Source: Pseudomonadales bacterium | GTDB taxonomy: Bacteria; Pseudomonadota; Gammaproteobacteria; Pseudomonadales; Ketobacteraceae | Assembly: GCA_020062665.1 (NCBI GenBank) | Contig: JAGUVW010000008.1 | Coordinates: 124,001-188,000 of the forward strand | Reading direction: 5' to 3' | Length of the DNA stretch: 64,000 nucleotides | Shown here: positions 26,715 to 35,326 of the stretch, in pieces | How the letters are laid out: every line of letters starts with the position of its first letter | How positions within the stretch are numbered: the first letter of the stretch is position 1 | The notes under the pieces: model-generated | What the model saw: the letters and a program-made list of their open reading frames with translations, nothing else | Told to the model about the DNA's origin: nothing | The model's database searches: none | Position numbers and translations under genes: made by a program

Positions 26715-26736
26715 AAATTGCGCATAATTGCGCGCA
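26715..26736. promoter_or_regulatory. Repeated AATTGCGC sites before the TetR gene
   Basis: AATTGCGC occurs twice 11 bases apart (AAAATTGCGCATAATTGCGC), around a CATAAT that could be a -10. Such a repeated site just upstream of a TetR gene often marks autoregulation. No well-spaced -35 was found. Confidence 0.35.
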
Positions 26737-26759
26737 TTGATCAATCAGGAGGCTCGTGG

Positions 26760-27395
26760 ATGAGTGATTTACAGAAGGCCAGTCAGAAGGCCCAGGAATT
26801 CCGGCGTCGGGAAGAAGATATTCTGGAGCGCGCCCAGGAGCTGTTCATCGCCAAGGGCGAGGACAAGGTGACGGTGGAAATGATCGCGGACGCGGTCAAT
26901 ATCGGCAAGGGCACCATCTACAAGCATTTTTCCACCAAGGATGAAATCTATCTGCGCCTGATGATCCGTTATGAAGAAGATCTGGCGCGCATGTTCGATC
27001 GCCTCGACGACAGCAAGGAGCAGGATCGTGCCCAGCTGGCGAAAGAGTACTTCTCGTTCCGTATGCGCGACCCCGATAAATATGCGTTGTTCGATCGTCT
27101 GGAGCACAAGCTGACGAACCAGACGTCCTGCCCGGATCTGGTGGCAAAGCTGCACGAAATCCGCGCGTCGAATCTCGACAAGCTGGCGCACGTGATCAAG
27201 CTGCGCATCGAGGAAGGCAAGCTGGAAGACGTGCCACCCTATTTCCACATCTTCGCCGCCTGGGCGCTGGTGCATGGCGCGGTGGCGTTGTACCACTCCA
27301 AGTTCTACAAGGAATACATCGAGGACAAGGATGCATTTTTCAGTTTCCTTGGCGATGTCGGCATCCGCATGGGCAACAAGCGCAAGAGCAAGTGA
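26760..27395 (+). CDS. TetR/AcrR-family transcriptional regulator
   Basis: The N-terminal helix-turn-helix covers about residues 18-64: ILERAQELFIAKGEDKVTVEMIADAV and the recognition helix GTIYKHFSTKDEIY. The C-terminal half is charged, and its ligand is unknown. ATG 26760 has AGGAGG eight bases upstream; an earlier ATG at 26709 lacks one. Length 211 residues. It is divergent from the aminotransferase operon and may control it through the 221-base gap, which contains repeated AATTGCGC. A clear terminator follows. Confidence 0.9.
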   Translation: MSDLQKASQKAQEFRRREEDILERAQELFIAKGEDKVTVEMIADAVNIGKGTIYKHFSTKDEIYLRLMIRYEEDLARMFDRLDDSKEQDRAQLAKEYFSFRMRDPDKYALFDRLEHKLTNQTSCPDLVAKLHEIRASNLDKLAHVIKLRIEEGKLEDVPPYFHIFAAWALVHGAVALYHSKFYKEYIEDKDAFFSFLGDVGIRMGNKRKSK

Positions 27396-27413
27396 AGGTG
27401 CAATGATTGCGTG

Positions 27414-27447
27414 TGGCGCCGGAACTGCTGCAGTCCGGCGCCATTTT
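27414..27447 (+). terminator. Terminator after the TetR gene
   Basis: A perfect 10-base-pair stem TGGCGCCGGA / TCCGGCGCCA with a 10-base loop is followed by TTTTC. It lies 18 bases after the TetR stop. Confidence 0.8.
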
Positions 27448-27536
27448 CAGGTCTGGCTCATTATCAGATGATTGCCACCCCATCCTGAATCTCTCTTCTA
27501 TACTCAATGACATCATTCACCAGGGTCTGGAAGGGT

Positions 27537-28184
27537 ATGTCATTGCGATTTCCACTGCTGGTCTGGCTGGCTTTTTTGATGGCGAGTCAGGGCTGCAGTT
27601 TCAATTCCAAGCTGGCAAGCGCGTCCACCGATAGCATGGGCGAATGGTCGCCCGTGGGCAGCCGGCAGGTTTCACGCCACACCCGCTTCACATTGGCCAC
27701 CCACTATCGCCTGGCGGTGATTACCCTGGCGACGAATCGCGAGGCGGCGGTGGACTCCCTGGATAGCGGTTTCAGCCAGGAACTGTTGCGGCAACTGCAG
27801 CGGCACTATCTGGTGGTGGAGGAATTGGCGCCGGTGGCGTCGGTGGATGCTGCCTTGTCATCTGCGCGCGCGCTTGATGCCGATATCTTGCTAGTGGCGA
27901 AAGTGCAGCGCTGGCCGGACATCGCTCCGGTGCGTCTGCACGAATGCGAACAGGCCGGTGGTGGAACGCAGATGGGCGTCACGCCCTGCGACAAAAAGAA
28001 CAAGCCCACGCAAGGGGAAATGGCGCTTGCGGTTGCCCTGTATGACGTGCGTGACGGTCGTGCCGTGGATGCGATCAACGCACGCAGCCGGCGGGGAATG
28101 TCAGCTTTTGTTTACGAGAATGCTGCCACTGAACTGGAACAGTTGTGCAAAATGATCGTGGGTCAGCTATCGCCGCAGCGATGA
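27537..28184 (+). CDS. Putative lipoprotein, DUF4823-like
   Basis: An N-terminal signal sequence (LRFPLLVWLAFLMASQGCS) ends in a cysteine at residue 20, although the lipobox (SQGC) is imperfect. The mature part has an alpha/beta pattern with THYRLAVITLATNREAAVDSLD and DADILLVAKVQRW, resembling small periplasmic lipoproteins of the DUF4823 type (low confidence). ATG 27537 is chosen because it gives the signal peptide; earlier starts do not. Length 215 residues. It stands alone between the TetR terminator and the kinase gene. Role unknown. Confidence 0.6.
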   Translation: MSLRFPLLVWLAFLMASQGCSFNSKLASASTDSMGEWSPVGSRQVSRHTRFTLATHYRLAVITLATNREAAVDSLDSGFSQELLRQLQRHYLVVEELAPVASVDAALSSARALDADILLVAKVQRWPDIAPVRLHECEQAGGGTQMGVTPCDKKNKPTQGEMALAVALYDVRDGRAVDAINARSRRGMSAFVYENAATELEQLCKMIVGQLSPQR

Positions 28185-28284
28185 GCAGAAAGTGGCAATG
28201 CACGCCCGCCCTGTGTCATTGTGCAGGCAGGTGTTTCGCAACACTTCGCTAGGCATGGCCTGACGAATACTGCTACCATTTCGC

Positions 28285-28299
28285 AATTGTCAGACAATT
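28285..28299. promoter_or_regulatory. 15-base palindrome upstream of the hybrid kinase gene
   Basis: AATTGTC-a-GACAATT is a perfect inverted repeat about 120 bases before the kinase start. A partly matching copy (AATTGTCTGAC) lies at 26639-26649 upstream of the TetR gene. A dimeric regulator could bind both. Confidence 0.35.
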
Positions 28300-28418
28300 C
28301 AACACTGTCCGGGGAATGTCCGAATACCTCAGCTCGCATGTCGTTATTCAGGGGTTTCCCGGTCATCATTGATGGACGTGATGTCACGGGGCAGGGGATA
28401 ACGGCGGGGCGATTCCCA

Positions 28419-30860
28419 ATGATGCGCTTTTTTCAGGAACTCTCGATTGCGCGCAAGCTGATTCTGATCAATCTGGCCGTGGTGCTGGCGGCGTTGTGTT
28501 TTGCGTTTCTGTTTTTTGTAGTGCTCGAACGCAGCGAAGCCAGGCAGCAGGTGGTACGCGAACTCACCACGCAAACGGAAATGATTGCCCGCAGTCTGGG
28601 TGACAGCCTGCGTGAAGGCAATGCCGAGCGGGCGCACACCATGCTGCGTGGTTTTGCTGTTGCTCCGAATATTCGCGAAGCCATTCTGTTCGATCGCCAG
28701 CGGGAGGTGCTGGCGGTGTACAATGCCAGCGACGATGCCATCGCCCGCGAATCCAGTCTTTCCTATCTGTACGGTGGCCGTCTGCAGTGGCCGGGCAGTA
28801 CGTCGCCCGCCGTGATCTTTTCCCGCGAAGGCTTGTTCCTCTATCAGGATATCCAGGAAGGCGGACAGTCCATTGGTGCGCTGTATGTGCACTCTGCTCT
28901 CGATCATTTTCATGCCTACAAAAGCAAGGCATTGTATGCGATCGGCACGGTGTTTCTGCTGGCGCTGATCATTGCGCTGCTGGTGATGACTCGCATGATG
29001 AGACTGGTGACCCAGCCCGTGCAGGAATTGCTGAATGCGGTGCGCTCGGTGCGGCAGGATGGCAACTTCAATGTGCGCGCGCAGCAACTGGCAGATGATG
29101 AACTCGGCGAACTGGCAAAAGAATTCAACCACATGCTGGAAGCCATCGGCGAACGGGACACGGAGCTGAGCAAACAGCACCTGCGCCTGGAAGCAGAAGT
29201 GCAGGATCGTACCCGCGAACTCAAGCACACCAATGTCAATCTTGAAGAAACCGTGCGCGCATTGCAGCAGGCCAACCGCGCCATTCGCATCTCGGAAGAA
29301 AATAAACGGGTGGCGGAAGCCAGCGCCCAAGCCAAGGCACATTTTCTTGCCAACATGAGCCACGAGTTGCGCACGCCCATGAACGGTGTGCTGGGCATGC
29401 TGTCGCTGCTCAACGACACCCAGCTCAACGAGGAGCAGCGTGATTATGTCAACGTGGCGTATGAATCCGGCCACATCCTGCTGGATCTGATCAACAACGT
29501 GCTCGACCTGTCAAAGATCGAGCAGGGCAAGCTGGCGATGGAAGCCATCGTGTTCGATGTGCGCAAATCCATCGAGGAAGTGTTTTCCATTCTGGCGGAA
29601 TCGGCGCAGAGCAAAGGACTGGATCTGGCGCTGACTTGGCATAGCGGCACGCCGTTGCAGGTGGTGGGCGATCCGGTGCGCTTCAAGCAGCTGATCTTCA
29701 ATCTGGTGGGCAATGCCATCAAGTTCACGGCGCATGGTCATGTGGCGGTGTCGTTCCGCATGGTGGGGGATTTCGGCGCCCGCAAGCGTTTCCGTTTTGA
29801 GGTAATGGACACCGGGATTGGCATCAAGGACGAAGTGCGCGAACTGATTTTCGAAAAATTTTCCCAGGCGGATACGTCCACCACGCGGGAATTCGGTGGC
29901 ACTGGATTGGGCCTGGCGTTGTGTCGTCAGCTCACCCGGTTGATGGATGGCAATATCGGCGTCACCAGCGAATACGGCAAGGGCAGCACGTTCTGGTTCG
30001 AGATTTTTTTCCAGGAAGCGGCCAAGGAACCGGTGCACGTTTTTTCCGAACATCACGCCAAACCGTTGTTGCTGGCGCTGGAGCCGTCGGACGTCATGCA
30101 ACAGGCACTGAACTGCTATGCCCAGCATCTGGGCGTGCGGCTGGACATTCTGGGCGATATCGAACAAGTGCACGATGCACTGGGATCGGCGGGCGCCCAC
30201 TTCGATGGCCTGCTGGTGGATCTGGCTGCCGGGCTCGATGTGGTGAAATCCCTGCTGGGATCGTCGCTGGTGCAGACGCATTTTCCCGCGCACAAAATTC
30301 TGTTGCTGGGATCGGCGCTGCAGCGCCAGCGCTTTCACGAGTTGACGAGCTTTCCCTACGCGGTGATCCTGAAACCGTTACGCAACGAACGGCTGCGGGA
30401 TGCGTTGCAGGCGCTGTTGTCCAGTCATGGCGTCACACGCAAGCAGGCGGCGACACCCGTGGCACCACTGTTGGATGGTCGCCGGCGTCTGCTGGTGGTG
30501 GAAGACAATGTGGTGAATCAGCAGGTGGCCCGTGGCCGGCTGGAAAAAATGGGTTACGAGGTGGTGGTGGTGGAAAACGGTGCCGCCGCGCTGGATCTGT
30601 TGCAGCAGGAATCCTTCGACCTGATTTTCATGGACTGTCAGATGCCGGTGCTGGATGGTTACCAGACCACCCGCCGCATCCGGCTGGATTCCGCCAACCC
30701 TGCCGCCACACGCCCGATCATCGCCATGACCGCCCACGCCATGGCCGGCGATCGCGAGCAATGTCTGAAAGCCGGCATGGACGATTACGTGGCCAAACCC
30801 TTCAAGACCGAAGAGCTGCGCATGATTCTGGAGCGCTGGCTCAAACACAAGGCGCATTGA
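28419..30860 (+). CDS. Hybrid sensor histidine kinase with C-terminal receiver
   Basis: Inner-membrane two-component sensor. Order of domains (residues from ATG 28419): membrane helix about 13-36, periplasmic sensor to about 165, second helix about 168-188, HAMP, coiled coil, HisKA with His315 ([12 protein letters not shown]), HATPase (DTGIGI and GGTGLGLAL), a degenerate receiver-like domain at about 546-670, and a complete receiver with Asp739 ([13 protein letters not shown]) and the lysine of [11 protein letters not shown]. The layout is BarA-like but without an Hpt domain. The frame is open from 28221; ATG 28419 gives a normal membrane-leading N-terminus and 813 residues. The partner regulator is not encoded nearby. 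Confidence 0.92.
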   Translation: MMRFFQELSIARKLILINLAVVLAALCFAFLFFVVLERSEARQQVVRELTTQTEMIARSLGDSLREGNAERAHTMLRGFAVAPNIREAILFDRQREVLAVYNASDDAIARESSLSYLYGGRLQWPGSTSPAVIFSREGLFLYQDIQEGGQSIGALYVHSALDHFHAYKSKALYAIGTVFLLALIIALLVMTRMMRLVTQPVQELLNAVRSVRQDGNFNVRAQQLADDELGELAKEFNHMLEAIGERDTELSKQHLRLEAEVQDRTRELKHTNVNLEETVRALQQANRAIRISEENKRVAEASAQAKAHFLANMSHELRTPMNGVLGMLSLLNDTQLNEEQRDYVNVAYESGHILLDLINNVLDLSKIEQGKLAMEAIVFDVRKSIEEVFSILAESAQSKGLDLALTWHSGTPLQVVGDPVRFKQLIFNLVGNAIKFTAHGHVAVSFRMVGDFGARKRFRFEVMDTGIGIKDEVRELIFEKFSQADTSTTREFGGTGLGLALCRQLTRLMDGNIGVTSEYGKGSTFWFEIFFQEAAKEPVHVFSEHHAKPLLLALEPSDVMQQALNCYAQHLGVRLDILGDIEQVHDALGSAGAHFDGLLVDLAAGLDVVKSLLGSSLVQTHFPAHKILLLGSALQRQRFHELTSFPYAVILKPLRNERLRDALQALLSSHGVTRKQAATPVAPLLDGRRRLLVVEDNVVNQQVARGRLEKMGYEVVVVENGAAALDLLQQESFDLIFMDCQMPVLDGYQTTRRIRLDSANPAATRPIIAMTAHAMAGDREQCLKAGMDDYVAKPFKTEELRMILERWLKHKAH

Positions 30861-30863
30861 TTC

Positions 30864-31433
30864 ATGACAGACAAACCGGATCCGCTCGACGCCCTTTCAT
30901 CACAGCTGGAATCACAGCCCAGAAGCCGGACACTGCCACCGGTGGAAAAATGGAATCCGCCGCTGAGTGGCGATATCGACATTGTGATTCGCCGCGATGG
31001 AACCTGGCTGCACGAAGGCACGCCGATTTTGCGCAAGGAGCTGGTGCGGCTGTTTTCCACTATTCTCAAGCGCGAAGGCGATGACTATTTTCTGGTGACT
31101 CCGGTGGAGAAGTGGCGCATCCAGGTGGAAGATGCACCGCTGCACGCCGTCGCGCTGCGTGAGACGATTGTGGATGGCCTGCCTGCGCTGGAATTCGAAA
31201 CGCTGACGGATGACAGGGTAATTGCCGACGTGCAGCATCCGCTGCGGGTGGATGTCGATCCGGAATCCGGTGAGCCTTCGCCTTATATCCGCGTGCGCGC
31301 CAATCTGGACGCGGTGATTGCCCGCAGTGTGTTTTATCAATTGGTGGACAGGGCCGAGGAGGAAACCCGGCAGGGTGTGAGCCAGCTTTTTGTCACCAGT
31401 GCGGGCCAGCGGTTCTTGTTGGGACGCTTCTGA
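30864..31433 (+). CDS. DUF1285 family protein
   Basis: Conserved proteobacterial protein of unknown function. The family pattern shows at VEKWNPPLSGDIDIVIRRDG and GTPILRKELVRLFSTILKREGD. Length 189 residues, typical. It starts three bases after the kinase gene and ends in a terminator, so it belongs to the kinase transcript. Structures known for the family suggest a two-domain cytosolic protein, but no ligand is established. Confidence 0.88.
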   Translation: MTDKPDPLDALSSQLESQPRSRTLPPVEKWNPPLSGDIDIVIRRDGTWLHEGTPILRKELVRLFSTILKREGDDYFLVTPVEKWRIQVEDAPLHAVALRETIVDGLPALEFETLTDDRVIADVQHPLRVDVDPESGEPSPYIRVRANLDAVIARSVFYQLVDRAEEETRQGVSQLFVTSAGQRFLLGRF

Positions 31434-31453
31434 GATCCTGCCGCGGATAATGA

Positions 31454-31482
31454 AAAGGGGCCTTGCGGCCCCTTTGGTTTTT
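31454..31482. terminator. Bidirectional terminator between DUF1285 gene and ETF-QO gene
   Basis: AAAGGGGCC (31454-31462) and GGCCCCTTT (31467-31475) with a TTGC loop form a strong stem, followed by GGTTTTT on the plus strand. The 3' ends of both convergent genes lie within 25 bases of it. Confidence 0.88.
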
Positions 31483-31488
31483 CTGCAC

Positions 31489-33141
31489 TTACATGTTCGG
31501 GTAATTCGGTCCGCCGGCGCCTTCCGGCACCACCCAGTTGATGTTCTGGGACGGATCCTTGATGTCGCAGGTTTTGCAGTGCACGCAGTTCTGCGCGTTG
31601 ATCTGGAAGCGCTTGCTGCCGTCGGCGTTGTCGATGACTTCGTACACGCCGGCGGGGCAGTAGCGTTGTGCCGGTTCCGCCCACTTCGCCAGGTTCACCT
31701 GGATCGGAATGCTGGCATCCTTCAGCTTCAGGTGGCAGGGCTGGTCTTCCTCGTGGTTGGTGTTCGACAGGAACACCGAGCCCAGCTTGTCGAAGCTGAT
31801 CTTGCCATCCGGCTTGGGATAGTTGATCGGACTGAACTGGGACGCCGGCTTCAGGCAGGCGTGATCAGCGTGGGTGTCGTGCAGGTTCACCGGCAGCTTG
31901 CCGCCGAAGAAGTTCTGATCGATATAGTTGAAGCCCGCGCCGATGAACGTGCCGAACTTGTGCATGGCCGAACCGAAATTACGGGCCGCGTACAGTTCTT
32001 CGTACAGCCAGGAATTCTGGAACTTGGTGCTGTAGCTGGTCAGTTCCGCCGGCGCGTTGCCGGAGGCCAGGGCTTCAGCAATCGCTTCTGCCGCCAGCAT
32101 GCCGGATTTCATGGCAGTGTGGGTGCCCTTGATCTTGCTGAAGTTCAGGGTGCCGGCATCGCAGCCGATCAGCAGGCCGCCGGGGAACGTCATTTTCGGC
32201 AGGGAGTGCAGGCCGCCTTTCACCACCGCGCGGGCACCGTAGGAAACGCGCTTGCCGCCTTCCAGAGTGTCCTTGAACAGCGGATGATGCTTCATGCGCT
32301 GGAATTCATCGAACGGGCTCAGGTAGGGGTTGCTGTAGTTGAGGTCGGTAATCAGACCTACCACCACCTGATTGTTCTCGGTGTGATAGAGGAAGAAGCC
32401 GCCAGTGGCGCCGTTCTCGGCCAGCGGCCAGCCAGCACCATGCACCACCAGACCTTTCTTGTGCTTGGACGGCTCGATGTCCCACAGTTCCTTGATGCCG
32501 ATGCCGTAGTGCTGCGGATCTTTGCCGGCGTCCAGTTTGAAATGCTTGATCAGCTGCTTGCCCAGGTGGCCACGGCAGCCTTCTGCAAACAGGGTGTATT
32601 TGGCGTGCAGTTCCATACCAGGCTGGTAGCTGGCTTTCTGCTCGCCGTTATGGCCCACACCCATGTCGCCAGTGGCGATGCCTTTCACGCGGCCATCTTC
32701 ATGGAACAGCACTTCGGCGGCGGCAAAGCCGGGGAAGATTTCCACACCTAGGCTTTCAGCCTGTTGCGCCAGCCAGCGGCACACGTTGCCCAGGCTGACG
32801 ATGTAGTTGCCGTCGTTGTGCATCGGCTTGGGAATGACGAAGTGCGGGGTTTTCACGCCCTTGGTGTCGCTGGTGAGAAAGTAGACTTCGTCGCCGGTGA
32901 CGGGCACGTTCAGGGGGGCGCCCAGTTCTTTCCAGTTGGGGAACAGTTCGTTGATGGCGCGGGGTTCCAGCACGGCGCCGGACAGGATATGGGCGCCCAC
33001 TTCGGAGCCTTTTTCCACCACGCAAACCGTCAGTTCCTGCCCGGAGGCTTCCGCAAGCTGACGCAATTTGCAGGCGGCGGCCAGGCCTGCGGGGCCGGCG
33101 CCAACGATGACTACATCATATTCCATCGAATCACGTTCCAT
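31489..33141 (-). CDS. Electron transfer flavoprotein-ubiquinone oxidoreductase (ETF-QO)
   Basis: Membrane-associated iron-sulfur flavoprotein that passes electrons from acyl-CoA dehydrogenases, via ETF, to ubiquinone. The N-terminal FAD motif is VVIVGAGPAGLAAA; the C-terminal 4Fe-4S cluster is formed by CPAGVYEV and CVHCKTCDIKDP. The start at 33141 is supported by AGGAG eight bases upstream and gives 550 residues, the family norm; the frame is open further upstream. A near-consensus promoter precedes it. The etfAB genes are not adjacent. Confidence 0.96.
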   Translation of the reverse strand: MERDSMEYDVVIVGAGPAGLAAACKLRQLAEASGQELTVCVVEKGSEVGAHILSGAVLEPRAINELFPNWKELGAPLNVPVTGDEVYFLTSDTKGVKTPHFVIPKPMHNDGNYIVSLGNVCRWLAQQAESLGVEIFPGFAAAEVLFHEDGRVKGIATGDMGVGHNGEQKASYQPGMELHAKYTLFAEGCRGHLGKQLIKHFKLDAGKDPQHYGIGIKELWDIEPSKHKKGLVVHGAGWPLAENGATGGFFLYHTENNQVVVGLITDLNYSNPYLSPFDEFQRMKHHPLFKDTLEGGKRVSYGARAVVKGGLHSLPKMTFPGGLLIGCDAGTLNFSKIKGTHTAMKSGMLAAEAIAEALASGNAPAELTSYSTKFQNSWLYEELYAARNFGSAMHKFGTFIGAGFNYIDQNFFGGKLPVNLHDTHADHACLKPASQFSPINYPKPDGKISFDKLGSVFLSNTNHEEDQPCHLKLKDASIPIQVNLAKWAEPAQRYCPAGVYEVIDNADGSKRFQINAQNCVHCKTCDIKDPSQNINWVVPEGAGGPNYPNM

Positions 33142-33263
33142 TGCGTGTCTCCTCTGGCAAGCACATGGATGGGGAAGGAAAGGCGTCTGGCGGCGGGTCA
33201 GGGGATGCAAGAAGGCTTCCCAACTGCGACGGCAAATACGCCTGCGAAAATTCAAACGGGCGT

Positions 33264-33292
33264 ATTATAGGGAAGAAGTGTCACATTACCAA
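33264..33292 (-). promoter_or_regulatory. Promoter of the ETF-QO gene
   Basis: On the minus strand TTGGTA (33292-33287), a spacer of exactly 17 bases and a perfect TATAAT (33269-33264). Transcription would start near 33257, giving a leader of about 115 bases. Confidence 0.75.
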
Positions 33293-33356
33293 CGAAATGC
33301 GCTGCTCCCAGATGCCGCCCGACACCCGCTGCGGGATGCCGGGTGCGCTGATAATG

Positions 33357-35099
33357 TCAGTAATTTTCAGCGGTTAGCGCACGGGATGTCGGCGCTGGCC
33401 CCAGCAACGGGAGCGCTATAGTACCTGCTATTTCAGCCTCCATAAACCATCCGGTATGGCTGAAACGATACTGATTGTGGTAGCCAAACAGCCAGATTCC
33501 CACGATATCCCCCTTTTCCAGCCGGGTGCTGATGGCCATCAGGTCTGTCCTGTGGTCGCCGACACCCCGCAGTGGTGTTACCTGATCGCTCAGCAGTTCG
33601 AAGTAGCGGCCGTTGGCGCGTTTTACCGCGACGCCGACAAAGACCATTGGGTCGGATTCGCCGTCGGTGGTGCTCACGGTAGCATCGAGGGTGGGAATGC
33701 CCACCAGGGTCTGATCCTGCCGCGCCACATAAAGCGGTGTGAAGGCAGGGCGTAATGTGCCGTGCCCGGTCTTCTCTTTGGGGAGTTGTGGATGGCGGTT
33801 AGTGAGGGTGAACCAGCCCACGAAGCGTTCCAGCGGCCAGAGGGGTGCTTCGAAGAAGCCGGTAAAACCAGAGTCGATGCGGGTCTGACCGAAGTGAAAC
33901 TTCCGCCCGCCCCGGCTGATGTGATCCACGGTGATGCCGCGCGCGTAATCCTGGGTCAGGCAGATTCGGGGCAGGTGCTGGATTCTTTCCGGCCGCTGGC
34001 GCAGTTTGGCGTCGAACCAGGCCACCGCAGTGTCCACCAGATTCAGGGTCTGGCCGTCGCAGTGCACGTCGTTTTCCACTTCATAACCGGGGAACGTCCA
34101 CGACCACTGGGTGAAGGGCAGAAGGTGCCCACCCTGGGTGCCGATCAGGCGCACATCGCTGCCGGTGGATTGCAGGCATTCCATATTGGCCACGGCTTCG
34201 TTCAGCGGAAAGGCCACATCGCGAAAACCTTGCACCAGCAGCGTATCGGCGCGGGTAACGCGCCCCTGCGCACAGTCGTGGCTGACGGATCGCTGGTGCA
34301 GATACTGCTGCATGGACGGCTCCACGATGCCGTCCCGCGCTTTCCAGTAGGCCTCATTGATTGCGGGATCGATCTTGCCGGGATTGAGCATGTTGTTGAC
34401 CAGCTGCAAGGTGGTGAGCCAGCCGCTTTTGGGAACATCGTTGGGGGACAGGCTGAAGGCGATGTCGTGCCAGGTGGTGATGGGAATCAGCGCGTCGATC
34501 CGGCTGTCGCGGGCGCTGGCCAACAACATGGCGCCGCCGCCGTAGCTTTCGCCCACCATGCCCACCAGCGGATCATCGTTGTCGTCGCGGCTGATGCGGT
34601 GGAGATTGGCGAGCGCCCAGTCCAGTACGGTGCTCACGTCCCGCACCTCGTGTTCGGGATCCATCAGCCGGTTGATGCCTTCGCTGCTGCCGTGGCCGCG
34701 CTGATCGTAACTGATGACCCAGTAACCCTGCTCCCAGGCCGCCTTGGCTGCCTGACCGCTGAAAACCCCCAGTCCGTACACGCTCATCGGCCCCGACATG
34801 CGGAACACACCAAAGCCGTGCGCGTGAATAATGAGTGGCGCGGTTTGCCCTGGTTTCAGCTCTGGCTGGAAGACGGTGGCGCGCAACAGTTTGCTGTCGT
34901 GGGTGGTGATGTCGACGTCGAAGTGGGCGGCCTCGATGGCGTCGGACGTGGCCAGGTAGGCGGGCCCGGTAGTGGGGATGCTGGCGCAGCCAGCGCCGAG
35001 TCCGACGAAGAGGATCACAGCCACACGGCACAGTAATGTGAGGGTGCACGCGCCAGGGCGAAACGGATTCCAGCGGGTGGGCTGCTTGTTGTCATTCAT
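33357..35099 (-). CDS. Lipoprotein alpha/beta hydrolase of the CocE/X-Pro peptidase (S15-like) type
   Basis: Probably exported: the N-terminal hydrophobic segment ends at a lipobox (VGLGAGC, about residue 38). The alpha/beta hydrolase domain has YDQRGHGSSEG, the nucleophile serine in VGESYGGGAML, an aspartate in QGFRDVAFP and a histidine in GGHLLPF. A C-terminal beta-rich domain (about 420-560) resembles the jelly-roll domain of CocE-type esterases. Length 580 residues. The substrate is unknown; an ester or amide of an external compound is likely. It is divergent from the lipid cluster and shares a 227-base gap with it, so common control is possible. Confidence 0.82.
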   Translation of the reverse strand: MNDNKQPTRWNPFRPGACTLTLLCRVAVILFVGLGAGCASIPTTGPAYLATSDAIEAAHFDVDITTHDSKLLRATVFQPELKPGQTAPLIIHAHGFGVFRMSGPMSVYGLGVFSGQAAKAAWEQGYWVISYDQRGHGSSEGINRLMDPEHEVRDVSTVLDWALANLHRISRDDNDDPLVGMVGESYGGGAMLLASARDSRIDALIPITTWHDIAFSLSPNDVPKSGWLTTLQLVNNMLNPGKIDPAINEAYWKARDGIVEPSMQQYLHQRSVSHDCAQGRVTRADTLLVQGFRDVAFPLNEAVANMECLQSTGSDVRLIGTQGGHLLPFTQWSWTFPGYEVENDVHCDGQTLNLVDTAVAWFDAKLRQRPERIQHLPRICLTQDYARGITVDHISRGGRKFHFGQTRIDSGFTGFFEAPLWPLERFVGWFTLTNRHPQLPKEKTGHGTLRPAFTPLYVARQDQTLVGIPTLDATVSTTDGESDPMVFVGVAVKRANGRYFELLSDQVTPLRGVGDHRTDLMAISTRLEKGDIVGIWLFGYHNQYRFSHTGWFMEAEIAGTIALPLLGPAPTSRALTAENY

Positions 35100-35213
35100 G
35101 AGGTAATTCCGGCGGGCGCTACCGCGCTCTGCTAGTTGTTCTTGTGATTATGGTCATTCCGAACGACGTCGCCAGCGGCGGTGGTTACAAAACCATTACA
35201 TCATTCCGGTTGT

Positions 35214-35258
35214 TTGATCACTATAAACGAAAATAGAATTTTCATAAATAGTGATCAA
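35214..35258. promoter_or_regulatory. 45-base quasi-palindrome before the FadL-led lipid cluster
   Basis: Outer arms TTGATCACTAT (35214-35224) and ATAGTGATCAA (35248-35258) match perfectly. An inner pair GAAAAT / ATTTTC (35229-35234, 35238-35243) is centred on the same base, 35236. In all, 18 of 21 positions pair. It lies in an AT-rich gap between the divergent hydrolase and FadL genes; TTGAAT with a TTTAAT/TAATTT candidate -10 follows at 35274-35302. It is most likely a binding site for a dimeric or tetrameric regulator. Confidence 0.65.
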
Positions 35259-35326
35259 TCGAGCATAAAAAGATTGAATTGTTCGTAAAGGAACTTTAAT
35301 TTCAAAACAACAAGAAGAGATTCTCG

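Noticed and set aside
31390-32751. 453-codon plus-strand frame opposite the ETF-QO gene
   Set aside because: Shadow of a conserved gene; no family motif of its own.
33762-35036. 424-codon plus-strand frame opposite the lipoprotein hydrolase
   Set aside because: It mirrors a gene with clear catalytic motifs and a signal peptide; its own translation is a low-complexity Gly/Val/His sequence typical of GC-rich antisense frames.
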